Below, in pieces: positions 1 to 12,481 of a stretch of DNA of 64,000 bases. The translations under genes and the position numbers were made by a program. This DNA comes from Macrocybe gigantea. Taxonomy: Eukaryota; Basidiomycota; Agaricomycetes; Agaricales; Callistosporiaceae. The notes under the pieces were generated by a model that did not search any database, was not told the DNA's origin, and saw only the letters and a program-made list of their open reading frames with translations. Positions within the stretch are counted from its first letter, which is position 1; each line of letters starts with the position of its first letter. The DNA is taken from the NCBI GenBank assembly GCA_011319805.1, contig SJRY01000278.1:310001-374000 (forward strand). The letters run 5' to 3'.

Positions 1-1305
1 GGGGCGCTTCGGTTGAGTAGCACTGGCTATATCTACCGGGATTTGTCCTAGAGGCCGGAAGAATTTCCGAGATATTGCAGAAGAGAATTGCTTAAAGCTT
101 TGGCAGACAGGACGACGTCCGCGCGCTTGCGCAAGAGCTCCAGCCAGCCTTCTGAGCTGCTCGACGGCGTGTTTCAATGCGACGCACCCGCTCCATTTGG
201 ACGGATGGTAACCACGAGGATCGCAATTGTGGCGCCGTCGATTGAATGTGCGTGCTGTCCAATCCTTTTGGTGTTCCTGAAAACATTTATTTCCAAGGTG
301 TGCTGGGATTTGATCGTCAGAAACGCAACGACGTGATCTTGTGATGAACAGCTATGATCCTTCGTTGTTGAGAAAATGGTCCTTCTCCCATCGGTTCATT
401 GGCACCGAAGCGTGAGCTCGGATGGCATTTCAGGATGATTCCCGTTCAAAGGACCTCGGGCAATGTTGCCGGTCTCATGTCTTTCGAAAGTTGCCTCATA
501 CGACTATTGTTACGTATGTGCTTGATAGTCTTCAATATCCATGCTGATCAACTGATCAAGGCTGATGATCATATCATCGCGCTCGCAATGCTATTCGTTG
601 TCCACCGGGATTCATTCCGGCTTCACTCCTTTTTCTTGAGTGTTCCTTCCTTCCAAAAGTTCCAATCGGATTCTGGTGATGACACGGGCATACAGTAATT
701 ACAAATTCAACGGCATAACGGTCCATCCACACATTACCCCTGGGACTTTGTCGCATTTCGATGTCATCTTTGCGAAACTTGGGGCTTCACTACCAACGCC
801 ACAATGCAGCAGTGTTGCTGTCGCAGCACCAGAGCGCTGGAGTGCCTTCAAGTTTGATGTTCAACCCGTTTCCACTCCACCTGCGAAGCTCTTCGGGGAA
901 AAAGTAGCTTCTGCGCTATAATTATTCAAGCGTGACCCACAGCAATGGCAGACATGAACAAGTAATATATAGGTCCCTCCCCATCAATCATTTTGCGAAC
1001 TTCATCAGATAGATAACTTATGGGTAAGGCCTGACTTATCACAGTTTGGACGCGTGCTGCGATAAATACCACAATGTTCGGTCACGTCGGCCGTGACGAT
1101 CAGTGGCACGAAAATTTTAACATTATTCAACCCGCTTAAAATAGGGGGGCTGCAAATCGGTCGACTGAAATCGCAACCATGGCAAAATAGGATGGCAGGG
1201 GCGCAAAGGCTAATTTAAAACCGCCACATTTCACACAGCAAGGAATGCCTTCTGCGAATTCCCTTTCCCCCCCACCCGTTCATCCTCTCATATCACCCGG
1301 CCGCA
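1..1305. other. Intergenic, no supported gene
   Basis: Only short, overlapping open frames without recognisable domains or convincing splice patterns occur here. The last few hundred bases precede the start codon of the DUF6533 gene at 1306 and probably hold its promoter. A pyrimidine-rich run ends about 25 bases before that ATG, which is common in fungal promoters. Confidence 0.5.
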
Positions 1306-3000
1306 ATGAGCGGATTCACGATCCTCGCAAATGCCACTCCCGATTTCGTGAAACTTTACAAAGGCAACATCATACCTCTGCGTGCTTGTTGTAAGCGTTC
1401 ATTCATGTCTGTCGCGTCTGGGGTTGAATTTGTGCCTTGAAAGTACCCGGGCTCACCTGGATTCTCCATGACTACTGTATGACTGAATTGTTCTCACATA
1501 ACCTGTGTCGTCACTAAGATTTTGCAGTTCTGACGCTGGAAGACGAGGTACGCCATCTCGGTGAGAGTCATGTAGTCTCGAACCTCATTCATCGTCCCAG
1601 GTCAAATATATATGGGTAATGTCGGGTTTATTACAAGGTACCCAAGACGGCTCTTCTCACCAATGCCATGCGTCCCAGCCTCAGCGACCCAGTTTCGGAA
1701 AATTCATGTTCTTCTGGGTGAGTTGGACGTTCTACCAATGCCAACTCAAAGCTCAATACTAACCAAACACTCCAGATACGATACTACAGCATTGCCCTCT
1801 TGATGTTTGACGTGACTCAGATCCATCTTTTCGCTCGACCCGGTATTACGTCCAAGAAAGTGTAAGTGCGCCGAGGCCGAATAGGTACAATTGGGCTCAT
1901 ATTGACGATCTTTCATGTCAGATGCCTCGCGATGGATTCTATCATCCGCATTGTCGGCGGCATCAGTCTCTGGTCCATAGAGATCGTGATGCAACTTCGA
2001 ATTTACGCTATCTGGAAATGTTCAAAGAGGGTTCGTATCTTTCCCATCCGATCGCTGTTCGAGTTAAAAATTGACGATGACGCACTTAGGTGGCGCTCAT
2101 AAATGCCTTCCTTTTTACCCTTCGATAGCAGGGTTCATGTTCGTTCTCGTCTACAACGCCATGCACCGTGCTGCCGTCATCGCTCACGCTTTACAACTGC
2201 CTCTGCCTGGCTGTCCGTCCATACACGTAGGAATCGAGTGGATGCAATGGGTCCCAGGTATGATCCATTCCTCTTGCCAGGAGGACATCCGCCGATAACC
2301 CGTAAAACAACAAAGCGGCAATTTTTGAATTCATTCTCTTTTTGTGGGCTGCGTTCAAGTCACTGGAAACAATCGTCAATGATGCTCGACGCGGAAATCC
2401 CTTTTCGTTGTATTCCACGCTTATCAGGGATAACATCCTTTATTTCTTCGGGTATGGACTATCACCATGATCCTTTCGCATCTGCATTTCACGATATACA
2501 CAGAATTACTGCATCCTCATCTTCAACAACCTTATGGTAGCGGTACGTCGTAAATCCTTTCGTTTTACCTGCGATTAGTCCTGAACGAAGTACTACAGAA
2601 CAAGACGAAAATCCCTTGGTTCGGTTACAGGTAAGTTGCAGCACAGCCTTTCGGACTCGTGCGCATCAATCTGATCGCTCACCAAAAATCAAGCCTTTTT
2701 CACGCTGCCATGGGCATCATGACTTCGCGACTCCTTCTGAGTCTGCGCAAGGCATATGTCGACAGTTTGACTCCAGAGTCAAATGACAGCGAGCTGGAGA
2801 CTTTCAGAGTTGACGTTAGCATCGACGCTAACCAAATACTAGTCCGACCCGATGAACGCAAGGCATTGTCGAAGGGCGTGTATGCGACCGGTGTTAAGCG
2901 CATATACTTTAAGACGACGATGACCGATTCATTTGGGGTATCAGACGAACATACCATACTCTCTTCTTCCACCAGTTCGGGCGGCGTTAAATACCCATAA
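1306..3000 (+). CDS. DUF6533 domain multi-pass membrane protein
   Basis: The family is a large, functionally unassigned set of seven-helix-like membrane proteins expanded in Agaricomycetes. The first exon starts MSGFTILANATPDF at 1306. After an intron the diagnostic DUF6533 core reads LTWILHDYFLTLEDEV, the Asp in a helix followed by the (T/D)LxDEV motif. Later exons give hydrophobic stretches such as RYYSIALLMFDVTQ, IVGGISLWSIEIVMQLRIYA and IFEFILFLWAAFKSLETIV, then RDNILYFFG, NYCILIFNNLMVA and a final exon from SLFHAAMGIMTSRLLLSLRKAY to the stop at 3000. About eight short introns with GT...AG borders are needed. It runs tail to tail into the polymerase gene, with only 39 bases between the stop codons. 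Domain identity is sound; exact splice sites are approximate and the function is unknown. Confidence 0.8.
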
Positions 3001-3039
3001 TTTATTGATCCTACAGTATGTATCCGAGAGTACAATCGG

Positions 3040-6000
3040 TCATTCTAATTCGAAATCGTGCTGTTCAAGTCGGTTATCTCGTACACGCTCATGCGGTTCC
3101 TGCCAGGGTACATTCAAAATTTTGAAGATTTCTTCTTCTGTTTCGGACGCCACTAGGTTGCCTAGACGGAGGCTAGCCTCTGTATCGCCGGTCCATAACT
3201 GAACCTTACCTGAGTTGAGTTTCACCCGGCGATCTCGAGGATCTCGGATGATCCCTGCAAAAAGACCCCGTTGATTCAACGAATATCCCATAGAATCTGC
3301 CTTCAGTCGGATGGCGCGGTTAAACTGCAGGGAACATGCTTAATTCATGAAATGAAATATTAATGGACCAAGGGCCGCACTATATCGTCACCCTGCCCAC
3401 GGAGATAAGAAGATAAATAGGTTGATCCCATTGTGCAGGAAGTAAAGCACGCCTCACGGTGTAGTATAAGAGCGCAGCACCTCTAGATTTCCAAGGCACA
3501 GTCAGAAAGTCGATGCGCCTTCGTCGCGATCCGGACCTCGGGACATGACAGAGACCTCTGTATACAGCCTCCAATTCATTGAAATCTTCCGGGACAGCAA
3601 GATCCTCGGTAAGTATGCCGGCCGCATGTAGGGTGTTGAGAAGTCGCGGAAGAATGCCTGCACAGGGTTGATTGTTCAAAAATGTCGACATGCCTCAAAA
3701 CCATTAAGTACCTAAATGAGTGCGCCCATCGTCCGTAGGGCGTGTAATCAGGATGTCAATGTCACCGCAGTCCGCCTTCCCTCTGACAAGGCCGATCAGG
3801 ATACAAAAGACAAAACGGGGCAGTGACTAGGAAGCACCTGCGGTAACTTCCCATGATGTCAATGAAAAGCTGTGAATCAATGCTGAGTGCTGGAATGGCT
3901 GGTTAGAAATTTTGATGTCATCGAAATGTGCAAAACCTGCTACCTATGGGCTTGATGAGATCAAAAATCATTTTGGCTTCTTCTCTAGGCATACGATCAT
4001 TGATATCTGGATCTTACAATTAGAAAATCCAAACGTTAGAGAACGCTTCATTTGTGCGACCTTCATAATAGCGAATTCCAATTTCTTGCGCAGCGCTCAA
4101 AGTCACGCCGTTTTTGCCATCGAGTATATCCTGAAGTGTCCGACAGCCTGCAGTATACCATTTGTAGGCCGTTGATTGACCTGAGACAAGAACTGTCGAA
4201 CTTTGGCGAACGCATTACAACACAGTACTTACCGACGCCATAGATGCCATTAAAAAGCCGTGTAACCTTGACGTCCTCGGTGTTCTCATAATCAATACGA
4301 CGCAAATTCCCGGTTTCAAGGATTTCCATAATCTAACAAAAGTGGCTTCAGGACTATAGGCAGGCTGACCAGCGGTCTGTTTACCTTGGCCGCCGTTTTG
4401 TCGCCTACACCGCGGATAGCCCGAGCTTCGGCGAATGATTCTATGCGTTTAGGGTAATTTCTCAGTGCACGTATGCCTATCAAAGATCTTGAGCGACGAT
4501 TTGCTATCCGTAATCCGAAATTTGCTCACATTTTGTGTAGCTAAAAACTCGCCAGCGGTCGTCATCACTGGGTTTCGCCTGGTGGAGAGTCTTGAGTTCT
4601 TCCAGCTGTGCAGCTGTCACATCAGTTGCGTTCGGCGCCAGGCAAAAAGAAGACCATCACCTTGTTAATGATATCTTGATTTGGAACTCGAATAGCTTGT
4701 GGTTCCTTCGAGTCGCACGTCCATCCCTGCGGAGGTCAGCTCAGCACAGATACTTGTAACTGCATTCATTTCCGTGGAAAACCGCACTCTTTTGGGTTGG
4801 GACTTTCGGGGAAGCGGATCTTGGATTTCGTCGTCAGAAGACGTGTCTGAATCTTCAGCTTCGCCATGGCGGGATCCCTTAGAAACCAGTTCTTCATTGC
4901 CTCGCAGATATACCAGACGAAATATCACCAACCTTTTGATCCAGCTGAGCGCGAGCCTGGGGGTAAAAGACAGAAAGAGGATCATGAGCCCGAGATTTTG
5001 GGGCACCTGCAGAATTCGTTGTGGGCGGGAATTCTCGGGGTTGTTGAGGATAGCGCGGCTGCGCGGATGTGCTAGTTTGGCTGTTCCGTTCATCGTCGTC
5101 TTCCGAATCATAGAAAACCTTGACATGGTCTCCACTTTTGTCCTTGTCTTGTGTGAACATTCTTTAGTTGTTGGCCAAGTAAAGCATCCGTCATTTCAGT
5201 CGGGACCCACGCTCCAACATCGAACGTAAAGAATGACGTACGATATGTCGCTGATGTCCGCCGACTCGGCAACTTTGTTTTTCCCTTTGCTGGATGGCGC
5301 AGGTTCAACGCCAGCATCAATACGTTGAACAAAGGCAGTGTGCATCCACGTTTGATCCATTTGAACTTTCAGCCCATCCTTGCTAAGGGAGGGCGATCGA
5401 CCAATGCCAGAAATCACCCAGCTCCACTTCACAGTGGGAATGTGGTCGGGTATGTCACTCAGCTTCTTCAAACCTAGGGCTCGCAGGGTAGGTCGAGCAC
5501 CAGCGTCAGTGACGATATGAGTAGTTATAACAGCATCGTAGGTTGGAAGCAGGTTGCCGCCGTATTTTACAATCTAACAGACAGTCAGAGTCGAAAATAA
5601 AACGAAGAGACATCGGACTTACGATGTCCATTCTGCCACGAGTTCGTTGAGAAGCAAAATGGAGGTCGCCGCCAACGTAGAATATGTTTAACCCATCAAG
5701 AAATTTGACCATAGACGTCTGTTTCGACCCATTACCAGAGACCGGGCGCTCCCTGGCCCTTTGGGCATATTCCATCGGTGTGAGCTTCTGTTCTTCCTTC
5801 TGCTTTCCTTTTGCAAGTTATTGTTTGACTTCTCAGCCTTCACTCGCATCTTAGCTTTGGTGTTGGCAGAAGCATTCGCCGTAGTAGGCGGAGACGATCG
5901 CGAATGATGAGACACGGGAGAAGAAGACGGGTCGATAGTAGAAACATCCTTGAGGGTGATCGGCGCAACCTGACGTGCACCAGGAGCTAGTTTTACTGGC

Positions 6001-7179
6001 TTTACTTTTCCTTTTGACGCCGCGTGCGTGGCGACACGCTCCTTCACCTGCAGATATAGCTTGCTAGGCGCTGCCTTCAGGGATGTCACAGCGCGACTGT
6101 CTGCGCCTTCTATGGCTGCCGATGTAAATGAAGAGTCTGGGTCTTCGATAGGCGAAGCAGGTGGGTCGTCCCGGTCCGGAATGACAATCACGGTCTTTGT
6201 CGGTTTTGAGACAGAAATTCTTCGCTTTTTCGGAGATAGAAGACCTTTAGCCTGGGCAGTGGATTGGTCGTCTGACCCTTCGCGGGAAGCCTGAAGGGTG
6301 TCTGTTGGTCTTTTTTCCTCCTCGGAGTTGGCGTAAACCTTTTAGGCCGAAAAGGTGTCACGGAGAGGCTGGGTGCGCCCTTACTGAATGAACTCACGAA
6401 CTGATCTCCTCGATTGATGTGGCGGGTTCTTCCATGATATTCCCAGGTGACACGGCGACCATTTGATCCGTTGGTGCGGGCTCATTCATGTCACTCTGAG
6501 GTAGGTGAGTTTGGGGCTGTTCTTGAAACATTAGATCATGGGACAAATCAGGATGGAGAGAGCATCCGACTTTCGGTGGTGAAACAGAAAGTGAGCTCGG
6601 TGGACTATTGATCAAGTGGGATATGATCAGATTACACTGCCCTCCAGCGGGCGAACGACATGGTCTGACAGATTATCAGGAAAGGATTCGCGCAAAGAAG
6701 CTGATGGATGGAAGTGAATGGCATACTCATTGAAGCTCCGCGACGCGCCGGCAATGCGGTTTAATATTGCGGGCGAAGAATCAACTGCGGGGGCGATACT
6801 TTCATAATGCTCATGTTGTTGAAGTTCTGCCGTCTTGGGACCCGAGGCGGGTAAGGAATGGCTTGAGGATGTTTCAGCCATATGAGGTGCAATGTCCGAC
6901 TTTGGCGCAGCAGACTCATGGGAACAGGGCTGTAATGGAGCGCTGTCTGCAGACACCGTTGTGTTGGTGGGTAATACATGCGTTGGCTGCGCTGCGGGGT
7001 TTGTCAAAATGCCGCCAAGCCGTTCACTGGATTTGCATCGGTTGTTGCTTCTTCGGAATTGACAGACACGAGAAAAAAAATCACCTGGACATGGCTACAA
7101 TACCTTCTATATGCTCAAAGTCGTCACTCGGCAGGCCCATCCGCCTGTCTTGTTCGAGGAAAAATGAGTCGGCATCCAT
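3040..7179 (-). CDS. POL4: DNA polymerase lambda / Pol4-like family X polymerase
   Basis: A family-X DNA polymerase fills gaps during base excision repair and non-homologous end joining in the nucleus. The model starts at 7179 (MDADSFFLEQDRRM). A long low-complexity linker carries a basic SPKKRR stretch that could be a nuclear localisation signal. A BRCT domain follows near 5,700-5,400 (FLDGLNIFYVGGDL, then IPDHIPTVKWSWV). Helix-hairpin-helix segments read ARAIRGVGDKTAAK and DVKVTRLFNGIYGVGK. The catalytic palm has CGDIDILITRP for the first two metal-binding aspartates and RRIDFLTVPW for the third. TGDDI, an intron, then FNRAIR forms the sugar-selection loop, and the C-terminus has EEEIFKILNVPWQEPHERV. 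All key residues look intact. More than ten introns are inferred. The N-terminal linker splicing is the least certain part; the identity is firm. Confidence 0.88.
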
Positions 7180-8072
7180 GTCGAACGTCCTGGATGCGTT
7201 TAATGAGAGAAAGCATGCAAACAGGGCTTATATCCCGCTTGAAATGCACGCTATTGTTCGGACGATGTGAACGCTGTATGACTCCTTCTGATAGCTGCCA
7301 TGCAAGGTCGACGTGCAGTGCAGAAAGTGTCGCGATTGGAAGACCCAAGCGTGGGCAAGTCAGCATGAGTCAGCATCACGGACACGTGACTCGTTATCGA
7401 TGCCGCGACCGTGACAAGTTAAGTTTTCGGCGACGCCGAAATCGGGAGAATAAACTCAATTCTCAAACCTTATCGCGCCGATTCAAGGCGCCCGAATGAA
7501 CTCAAGTTGTCATATTTCATGCCGTTCCGTATGGACTGTCTATATTTCTTGTGGATATTTACATGGTCCTGATATCACAGGAACTACGGACCTGATATTG
7601 GATCCAACTGCTGTATCTCTCGATTACCTTCCTGGACGGACGTCTACTGCAAAGAATATTTTGGTCTTCCCGGCTGTTCCGCATATCTAAATGATGTGGA
7701 TCACCAACGTCATTGGCTCCGTCTAGGCTCTTTGGGGTAACCACCAGCTCGTGGGAGTGCTGTGGTTGACCGAACTGTGCTGTGCGCCCTCTTCTCTTAT
7801 GCCAGAAGTGGGCGAACAGCACGTTGTCGTGTTAATTTTTGCGCTTCAGGAGTTGAACAACAGAAAGAAAACAAAGTCCGCTTTCCTGTTTCAATTTACG
7901 GACATGTATAAGTACGGACTCGGCGAAACAGCTCTCTGCATTCATTCAGACGACGTCTCCGTTCCACAGCAATCCTCCCTCCTCTACCTCCTCTCGTCCG
8001 CTGTTCTGCAGGCATCTAGTAGAGTCGATCCACGCTTTTTTTTAACATTTATTTTTTGCCCTTATTTTTCCA
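7180..8072. promoter_or_regulatory. Divergent intergenic region between POL4 and methyltransferase
   Basis: The two flanking genes are transcribed away from each other, so this stretch should contain both promoters. Just upstream of POL4 lies AGTCAGCATGAGTCAGCAT, a short direct repeat including TGAGTCA at 7366-7372, a match to the bZIP Gcn4/AP-1 site. A CACGTG E-box is at 7383-7388. The last 100 bases before 8073 are pyrimidine-rich. These sites are short and could occur by chance; no gene is supported here. Confidence 0.3.
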
Positions 8073-9364
8073 ATGCCTCCCGAAAACCCTGATTATGCCT
8101 CTGATGGCGACGATGAGGCCCGGCTCATAGCTGGACAACCGCCGGACGACTCGTCCCTTCTCGTTGAACTAGAGGCGAACGACTTCCCCACATATTTCTC
8201 GGAACGCGACGGCAGGCTGTTTCACTCCCATTCCACGTCTCCGTATCCCTTGCCGGTTGATGGCCCAGAGCAACAGGTAAAAAGGGCGATTTGTCTCGGC
8301 ACCATTGCCCATTCACGGCCATTCATTGACAACGTTGACAACACAGAGACTCAACGTTACGCACATTGCACTTAACCGATTGATCGGTGCTAATTACGTT
8401 GGCCCAGTTCCCAACGTGCTGGCTCCAGAACCTGGACGGCACAAAATTGTATTGGACTTGTGCACTGGCACTGGGAAATGGTACAGGCGCTTTCCAGAGC
8501 TTCTCTTCTGTATTCTCACCTGCCCTTCATTGATTAGGGTTCTGGACATGGCGCACGATTTCCCGCACGTGCATTTCAGAGGTCTTGACATCGGTAAGTA
8601 TTCTGCCATCCCCCCCATGGACCACCACAGGGTAATCGTCGTGGTCGCATAATTCCATCCTTCCATCAAGTGCCCATCGCGACGAGATATCCGCCGAGAA
8701 ATGTACAGTTCGAACTGCAAGACGTTAACGAGCCGTATCGGTGGCAGGATGCGACCATCGATATCGTGCATGCACGGAGCGTATCGATGGCGGTGAGTAT
8801 GTTCTCCGCCGATCAAAGCGCGCACACCTGGCCTGTAATGCGCTCACCTCAAACTGTCAGGTCCGTAGCTATCCTGCCGTCCTAGAGGAGGTAGCTCGTG
8901 TCCTAAGGCCGGGCGGCCTCTTTCTTTCCGGAGAATGGAGCCTCAGTGCAGCGTTCCATCCCAACCTGCGCATCGATCCTCGACCAGATCCTCGAGAGCA
9001 GGTTCCACGCAGCTGTCGGTTCTTTGATGTCCTCAACAACGCGTTGGCAACCTGTCGTGGCATTCGTCCAGTCACCCATGACGTCTATCGCTGGCTTCAA
9101 AACTCGGAGCACTTCTCGGAAGTCACACCTAACGTTTTTTACATGCCAATTGGGCCTTGGAGAAGGGAGCCCGAGTGGAAAACGATCGGTAAAGCATTCC
9201 GCGCAGGGCAGAGGCGCTTTACAGAGTCGGTGAAGCCAATACTGCGCGAAGCTGGACATAGTGAAGAAGAATTGACGGAGTTGATAGAAGGGTATTTGAA
9301 CGACTTGAAGACTGTTCGTGGTTTGGTCAGTGTCTTCCACACCGTTTACGCTCGTAGAGTATAG
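8073..9364 (+). CDS. SAM-dependent methyltransferase (class I fold)
   Basis: This is a predicted S-adenosylmethionine-dependent methyltransferase; its substrate cannot be told from sequence. The start at 8073 gives MPPENPDYASDGDDEARL, an acidic lead. Motif I, the SAM-binding glycine loop, reads HKIVLDLCTGTGKW. After an intron it continues VLDMAHDFPHVHFRGLDI, with the acidic residue that contacts the ribose. Later exons contain NVQFELQDVNEPYRWQDATIDIVHARSVSMA and LEEVARVLRPGGLFLSGEWS, the usual post-strand-5 motif, then a C-terminal helical part ending VFHTVYARRV at 9364. Four short introns are inferred. Proteins of this type (methyltransferase domain 25/LaeA-like) are numerous in Agaricomycetes and often act on small molecules or regulators. 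No biosynthetic cluster surrounds it. Confidence 0.82.
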
Positions 9365-9686
9365 AGATGCCCTAGAATACGGAAAGACTGACTCTTGCAT
9401 TTTTTCTTGGAATCGTCCGGCTTTTAACATCTGTAGCAATATTTAATTCGGTCATGGAAGAAGTACTCTATCAGTAATATTTAATGGTCGTTACTAGGTA
9501 ATTTAATGAGACTGGATGTATTTAAACGGGGTCAAGTGGAGGCCGCGCGGTTGTAATTTGGAGGACCAGACTGGGAGTGGAGGCCGGACAAATCCGGAAA
9601 GCAGCAGCAGCTCCGAAATCAACGAGGACACACAAACCCAAGCTCTTCACCTTCCTCTAATCCTCGCAAAGTTTCAAAATTTTTCG
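9365..9686. other. Short intergenic region, QCR2 promoter side
   Basis: There is no coding signal. It holds the methyltransferase 3' end and the 5' leader of QCR2. The segment GTATTTAAACGGGG near 9518 is the best TATA-like sequence, about 160 bases before the QCR2 start. Confidence 0.35.
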
Positions 9687-11245
9687 ATGCTTGCCGCCAG
9701 AGCGTCGAGTGTGCGGAATATCCAGCGCGTGGCGCGCTCCTTTGCCACCGTGGCTGACAGCGCTGGCGTCAAGGTCACCGCCTTGGAGCCAGCACAACCA
9801 ACGTCTTCTGTTACCGTCCTCGTGAAGGCTGGCAGTCGTTACGAGTCGAAAGCAGGAGCAGCTCATGCCCTCAAGAACTTTGCTTTCAAGGTCCGTGCTT
9901 ACCTTGGCGCACGGAAACCAGGCTCATAACCGTGTCACCAACCAGAGTACCGCAAAACGGTCGGCTATCGGAACGGTTCGCGAGAGTGAACTGTATGGAG
10001 GTGTTCTTTCTTCGACTTTGACCCGAGAGCATCTGGCATTGACCGCTGAGTTCTTGCGTGGCGAGGAGTAAGTTCGCGTTCCAATTATATGACATGCAAA
10101 GTTTTTCGGGCAGGACTCGCCCTGTTGTGCTGAACATTCAAAACTTCTATTGCTGTTTATGGAAAGGTCCTTCTTCGTGGATGTCCTCTCCTCCTTTATC
10201 ACGTCCGCCAAATTCACTCGCCACGAGTTTGAAGAGTACGTCCAGCCTCTGGTCGACGGCGACACCGCGCAGGCCATCTCCAACCCCGCGACGCGCGCCG
10301 TCGAACTCGCTCACACGCTTGCCTTCCGCTCGGGCCTCGGTGCCTCGCTCTTCGCACCCTCCCACAACACCATCACCGCAGAAGACGTCAAGGCATTTGC
10401 CAAGGGCGCCTTCACGAAAGGCAACATTGCCGTCCTTGGCACAGGCATTGACCAAGCTGCCCTTGCTCAGCTGGTGGAGGCATCTCTCAGCTCGCTGCCC
10501 GCGTCGGCTTCCACGAGCGCTGCGTCGGCCTACCATGGTGGAGAAACACGTGTCGAGAGCCATGACGGACCGCAGACCGTGTTCATCGGTTTCGGCAGTG
10601 CAGGAGCACCCTCTGCTGCGCTTGCAGCTCTGGCTTCACATCTTTCGCCGCAGGCATCCGTGCCCTGGTCGCAGGGCATTTCGCCCATCTCAACGTCGAT
10701 TCCTGAAGGAACTTCCGTGAAATCTGTTTACCTTCCTTATTCTGATGCTTCTTTGATCGGGCTCCTCGTGCAAGGCGTGACTGCGGCTGGCGTCAAGGAG
10801 GCCGGCAAGGTCGCCGTCCAGGCGCTCAAGTCTGCCGCCGCTGGCATCTCTACGGAGGATCTCAAGAAGGCCGTTGCAAAGGCCAAGTTCGCCGCTGCGA
10901 GTGGTGTCGACAGCAGGGACGGTCTTGTCCTGGCCTTGGGTTCCAAGGCATGTGACGATACTGTAGTGCCATCATCATGGGCGCTGACTTGCTGTTGAAA
11001 CAGATTTTGTCTGGTTCGGAAGCTTCCTTTGACGCATCATTCGCAGCCTATGATGCTGTGAATTCCTCGTCATTCCAAAAGGTTCGATCTTCCTCGCCAA
11101 GTCAGGCAAAGGCTTCACAGTTGCTCATCATCTCTTTTATATCTCGCTTTCATAGGCTGCCTCCGATTTAGTCAAGCGCAAGCCCACGTTTGTCGCTGTC
11201 GGTGACGTGCAGACTCTCCCGTACGCTGACGAACTGGGACTTTGA
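9687..11245 (+). CDS. QCR2: Ubiquinol-cytochrome c reductase core protein 2
   Basis: This is core subunit 2 of mitochondrial complex III, an M16-family peptidase fold without catalytic zinc residues that stabilises the bc1 complex on the matrix side of the inner membrane. The start at 9687 gives MLAARASSVRNIQRVARSFA, a basic, acid-free mitochondrial presequence. It is followed by VKVTALEPAQPTSSVTVLVK and GSRYESKAGAAHALKNFAFK, the M16 N-terminal motif in which the HxxEH zinc site is absent, as expected for Qcr2. Then come RESELYGGVLSSTLTREHLA and a long exon (10,165-10,950) ending VLALGSK, followed by ILSGSEASFDASFAAYDAVN and a last exon ending in the usual LPYADELGL at 11245. Five short introns are inferred. 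Family assignment is very secure. Confidence 0.93.
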
Positions 11246-12169
11246 GATCGCAGAGGCCTAGAAGGGAAAAAATTCAACATGGTGTCGAGCTGAGCTGCTG
11301 TCTATAGAACTCGTAACATCTGCAATAATTTCTCACTCATCTTCGCCTGCCTTTTGTGAGACGTTGCGTGACGCTGCAGGTGGTGAACTTTTATCAAAAT
11401 CTGGTTCGGCTTGTCCTTTCTTGGGAGTTCGTAAAGGTTTGTAAATACGGAACGATGAGTTGATAACTGTCTGGCTGCCTCACTATATGCAACGAACAAA
11501 AGTATTTGTTCCACGATACATAGGTCTTGAGCTTGATCATTCATCGACTCCGCTCATTGTTCCTTCCGCGAAGGTCCAGTCCCAACTTCCATATTCGGCA
11601 CTTCCCAATCTATATGTAGAATGCGGAGGTTCATGCTAAATATCTTTCTCCATATGCCCTGGCCTCATCTTTATTCATCCACATGTCACCTTGGCACATC
11701 AATGCATCAGGCCTCAGGCGTCAGATTTCATGATTCAACATTCAATAGCCACATCATCCGGTGTCGATTATGACTCGGATATCCATGATGGGTCTACGAC
11801 ACCTGATCCAACTGGATTATCCCAACAGCAGATCTGTAATGCGAGAATCCACGATTACTTCGGAACGGTGCACAGCTATACACAACTGCATGAGAATTGC
11901 TTATGATGTCGAGATGTTCTCGTCTCTCCTTGCACTTCGGATCGTCTGAAAGTGTGATTGATTCACTGCATCCTGATTGCCACTACAAGAATAACTGAAC
12001 AGCTTTCGAGTTCAGGCATATAAAACATTTTGGGAGAAACGTCGGTTTCTAACTCCACAGAGAAACAAGAAAAAAAAAGGCAAGCACTTCAACTCCTCAG
12101 GCTATCCCTCACGACGTCCAATCACTTCACTCTCCAGCCTAAATCGACTTTAATCGTGCCTCCCACACT
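11246..12169. other. Intergenic, no supported gene
   Basis: Open frames are short and show no domain or splice pattern. The final 150 bases before 12170 contain a run of A and a CT-rich leader, consistent with a promoter and 5' UTR for the small protein downstream. Confidence 0.4.
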
Positions 12170-12481
12170 ATGTTCTTCTCATCTCATCATTCCAAGACAT
12201 CTTTGGTTTCATGTGGCTCGACGTCGCCCCTCACGCAGACGCAGAAGAACTTTGAGACCGCGTTCAGAGATCTCTATTCAACTTACGAACCTCCCAAACC
12301 CTTGTCTCCGCGCCGTGCGCATCCTAAAAGGGCCGCTCAGATGGTTCAGAAATCCTCTGCGCCACTAAACTCGGCGCACCCTAGTAACGCGTCGTCGCGT
12401 CCGAGCAAAGATTTTGAAGCTGCATTCGGGTCATTATCTTCTTCATTCGGCTTCGGCGGCAGCTCGCGCGCGATTCTCTGA
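12170..12481 (+). CDS. Small conserved-looking protein with duplicated FExAFxxL motif
   Basis: This is a single-exon frame of 103 codons beginning MFFSSHHSKTSLVS. It contains two related segments: KNFETAFRDLYSTYEPP near residue 25 and KDFEAAFGSLSSSFGFGG near residue 80. Both follow the pattern K-[ND]-F-E-x-A-F-x-x-L-x-S-x-[FY]. The region between them is Pro/Ser/Ala-rich and probably disordered. No signal peptide or membrane helix is visible. I recognise this pattern only as that of small uncharacterised basidiomycete proteins and cannot assign a function. The repeat of a codon-level motif and a clean ATG-to-stop frame argue that it is real. It lies alone between QCR2 and the secreted repeat gene, same strand. 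Confidence 0.6.
   Translation: MFFSSHHSKTSLVSCGSTSPLTQTQKNFETAFRDLYSTYEPPKPLSPRRAHPKRAAQMVQKSSAPLNSAHPSNASSRPSKDFEAAFGSLSSSFGFGGSSRAIL

Noticed and set aside
10058..10720. A 220-codon frame overlapping QCR2 on the same strand
   Set aside because: Arg/Pro/Ser-rich shift frame of the QCR2 exon; the QCR2 frame has clear homology features.
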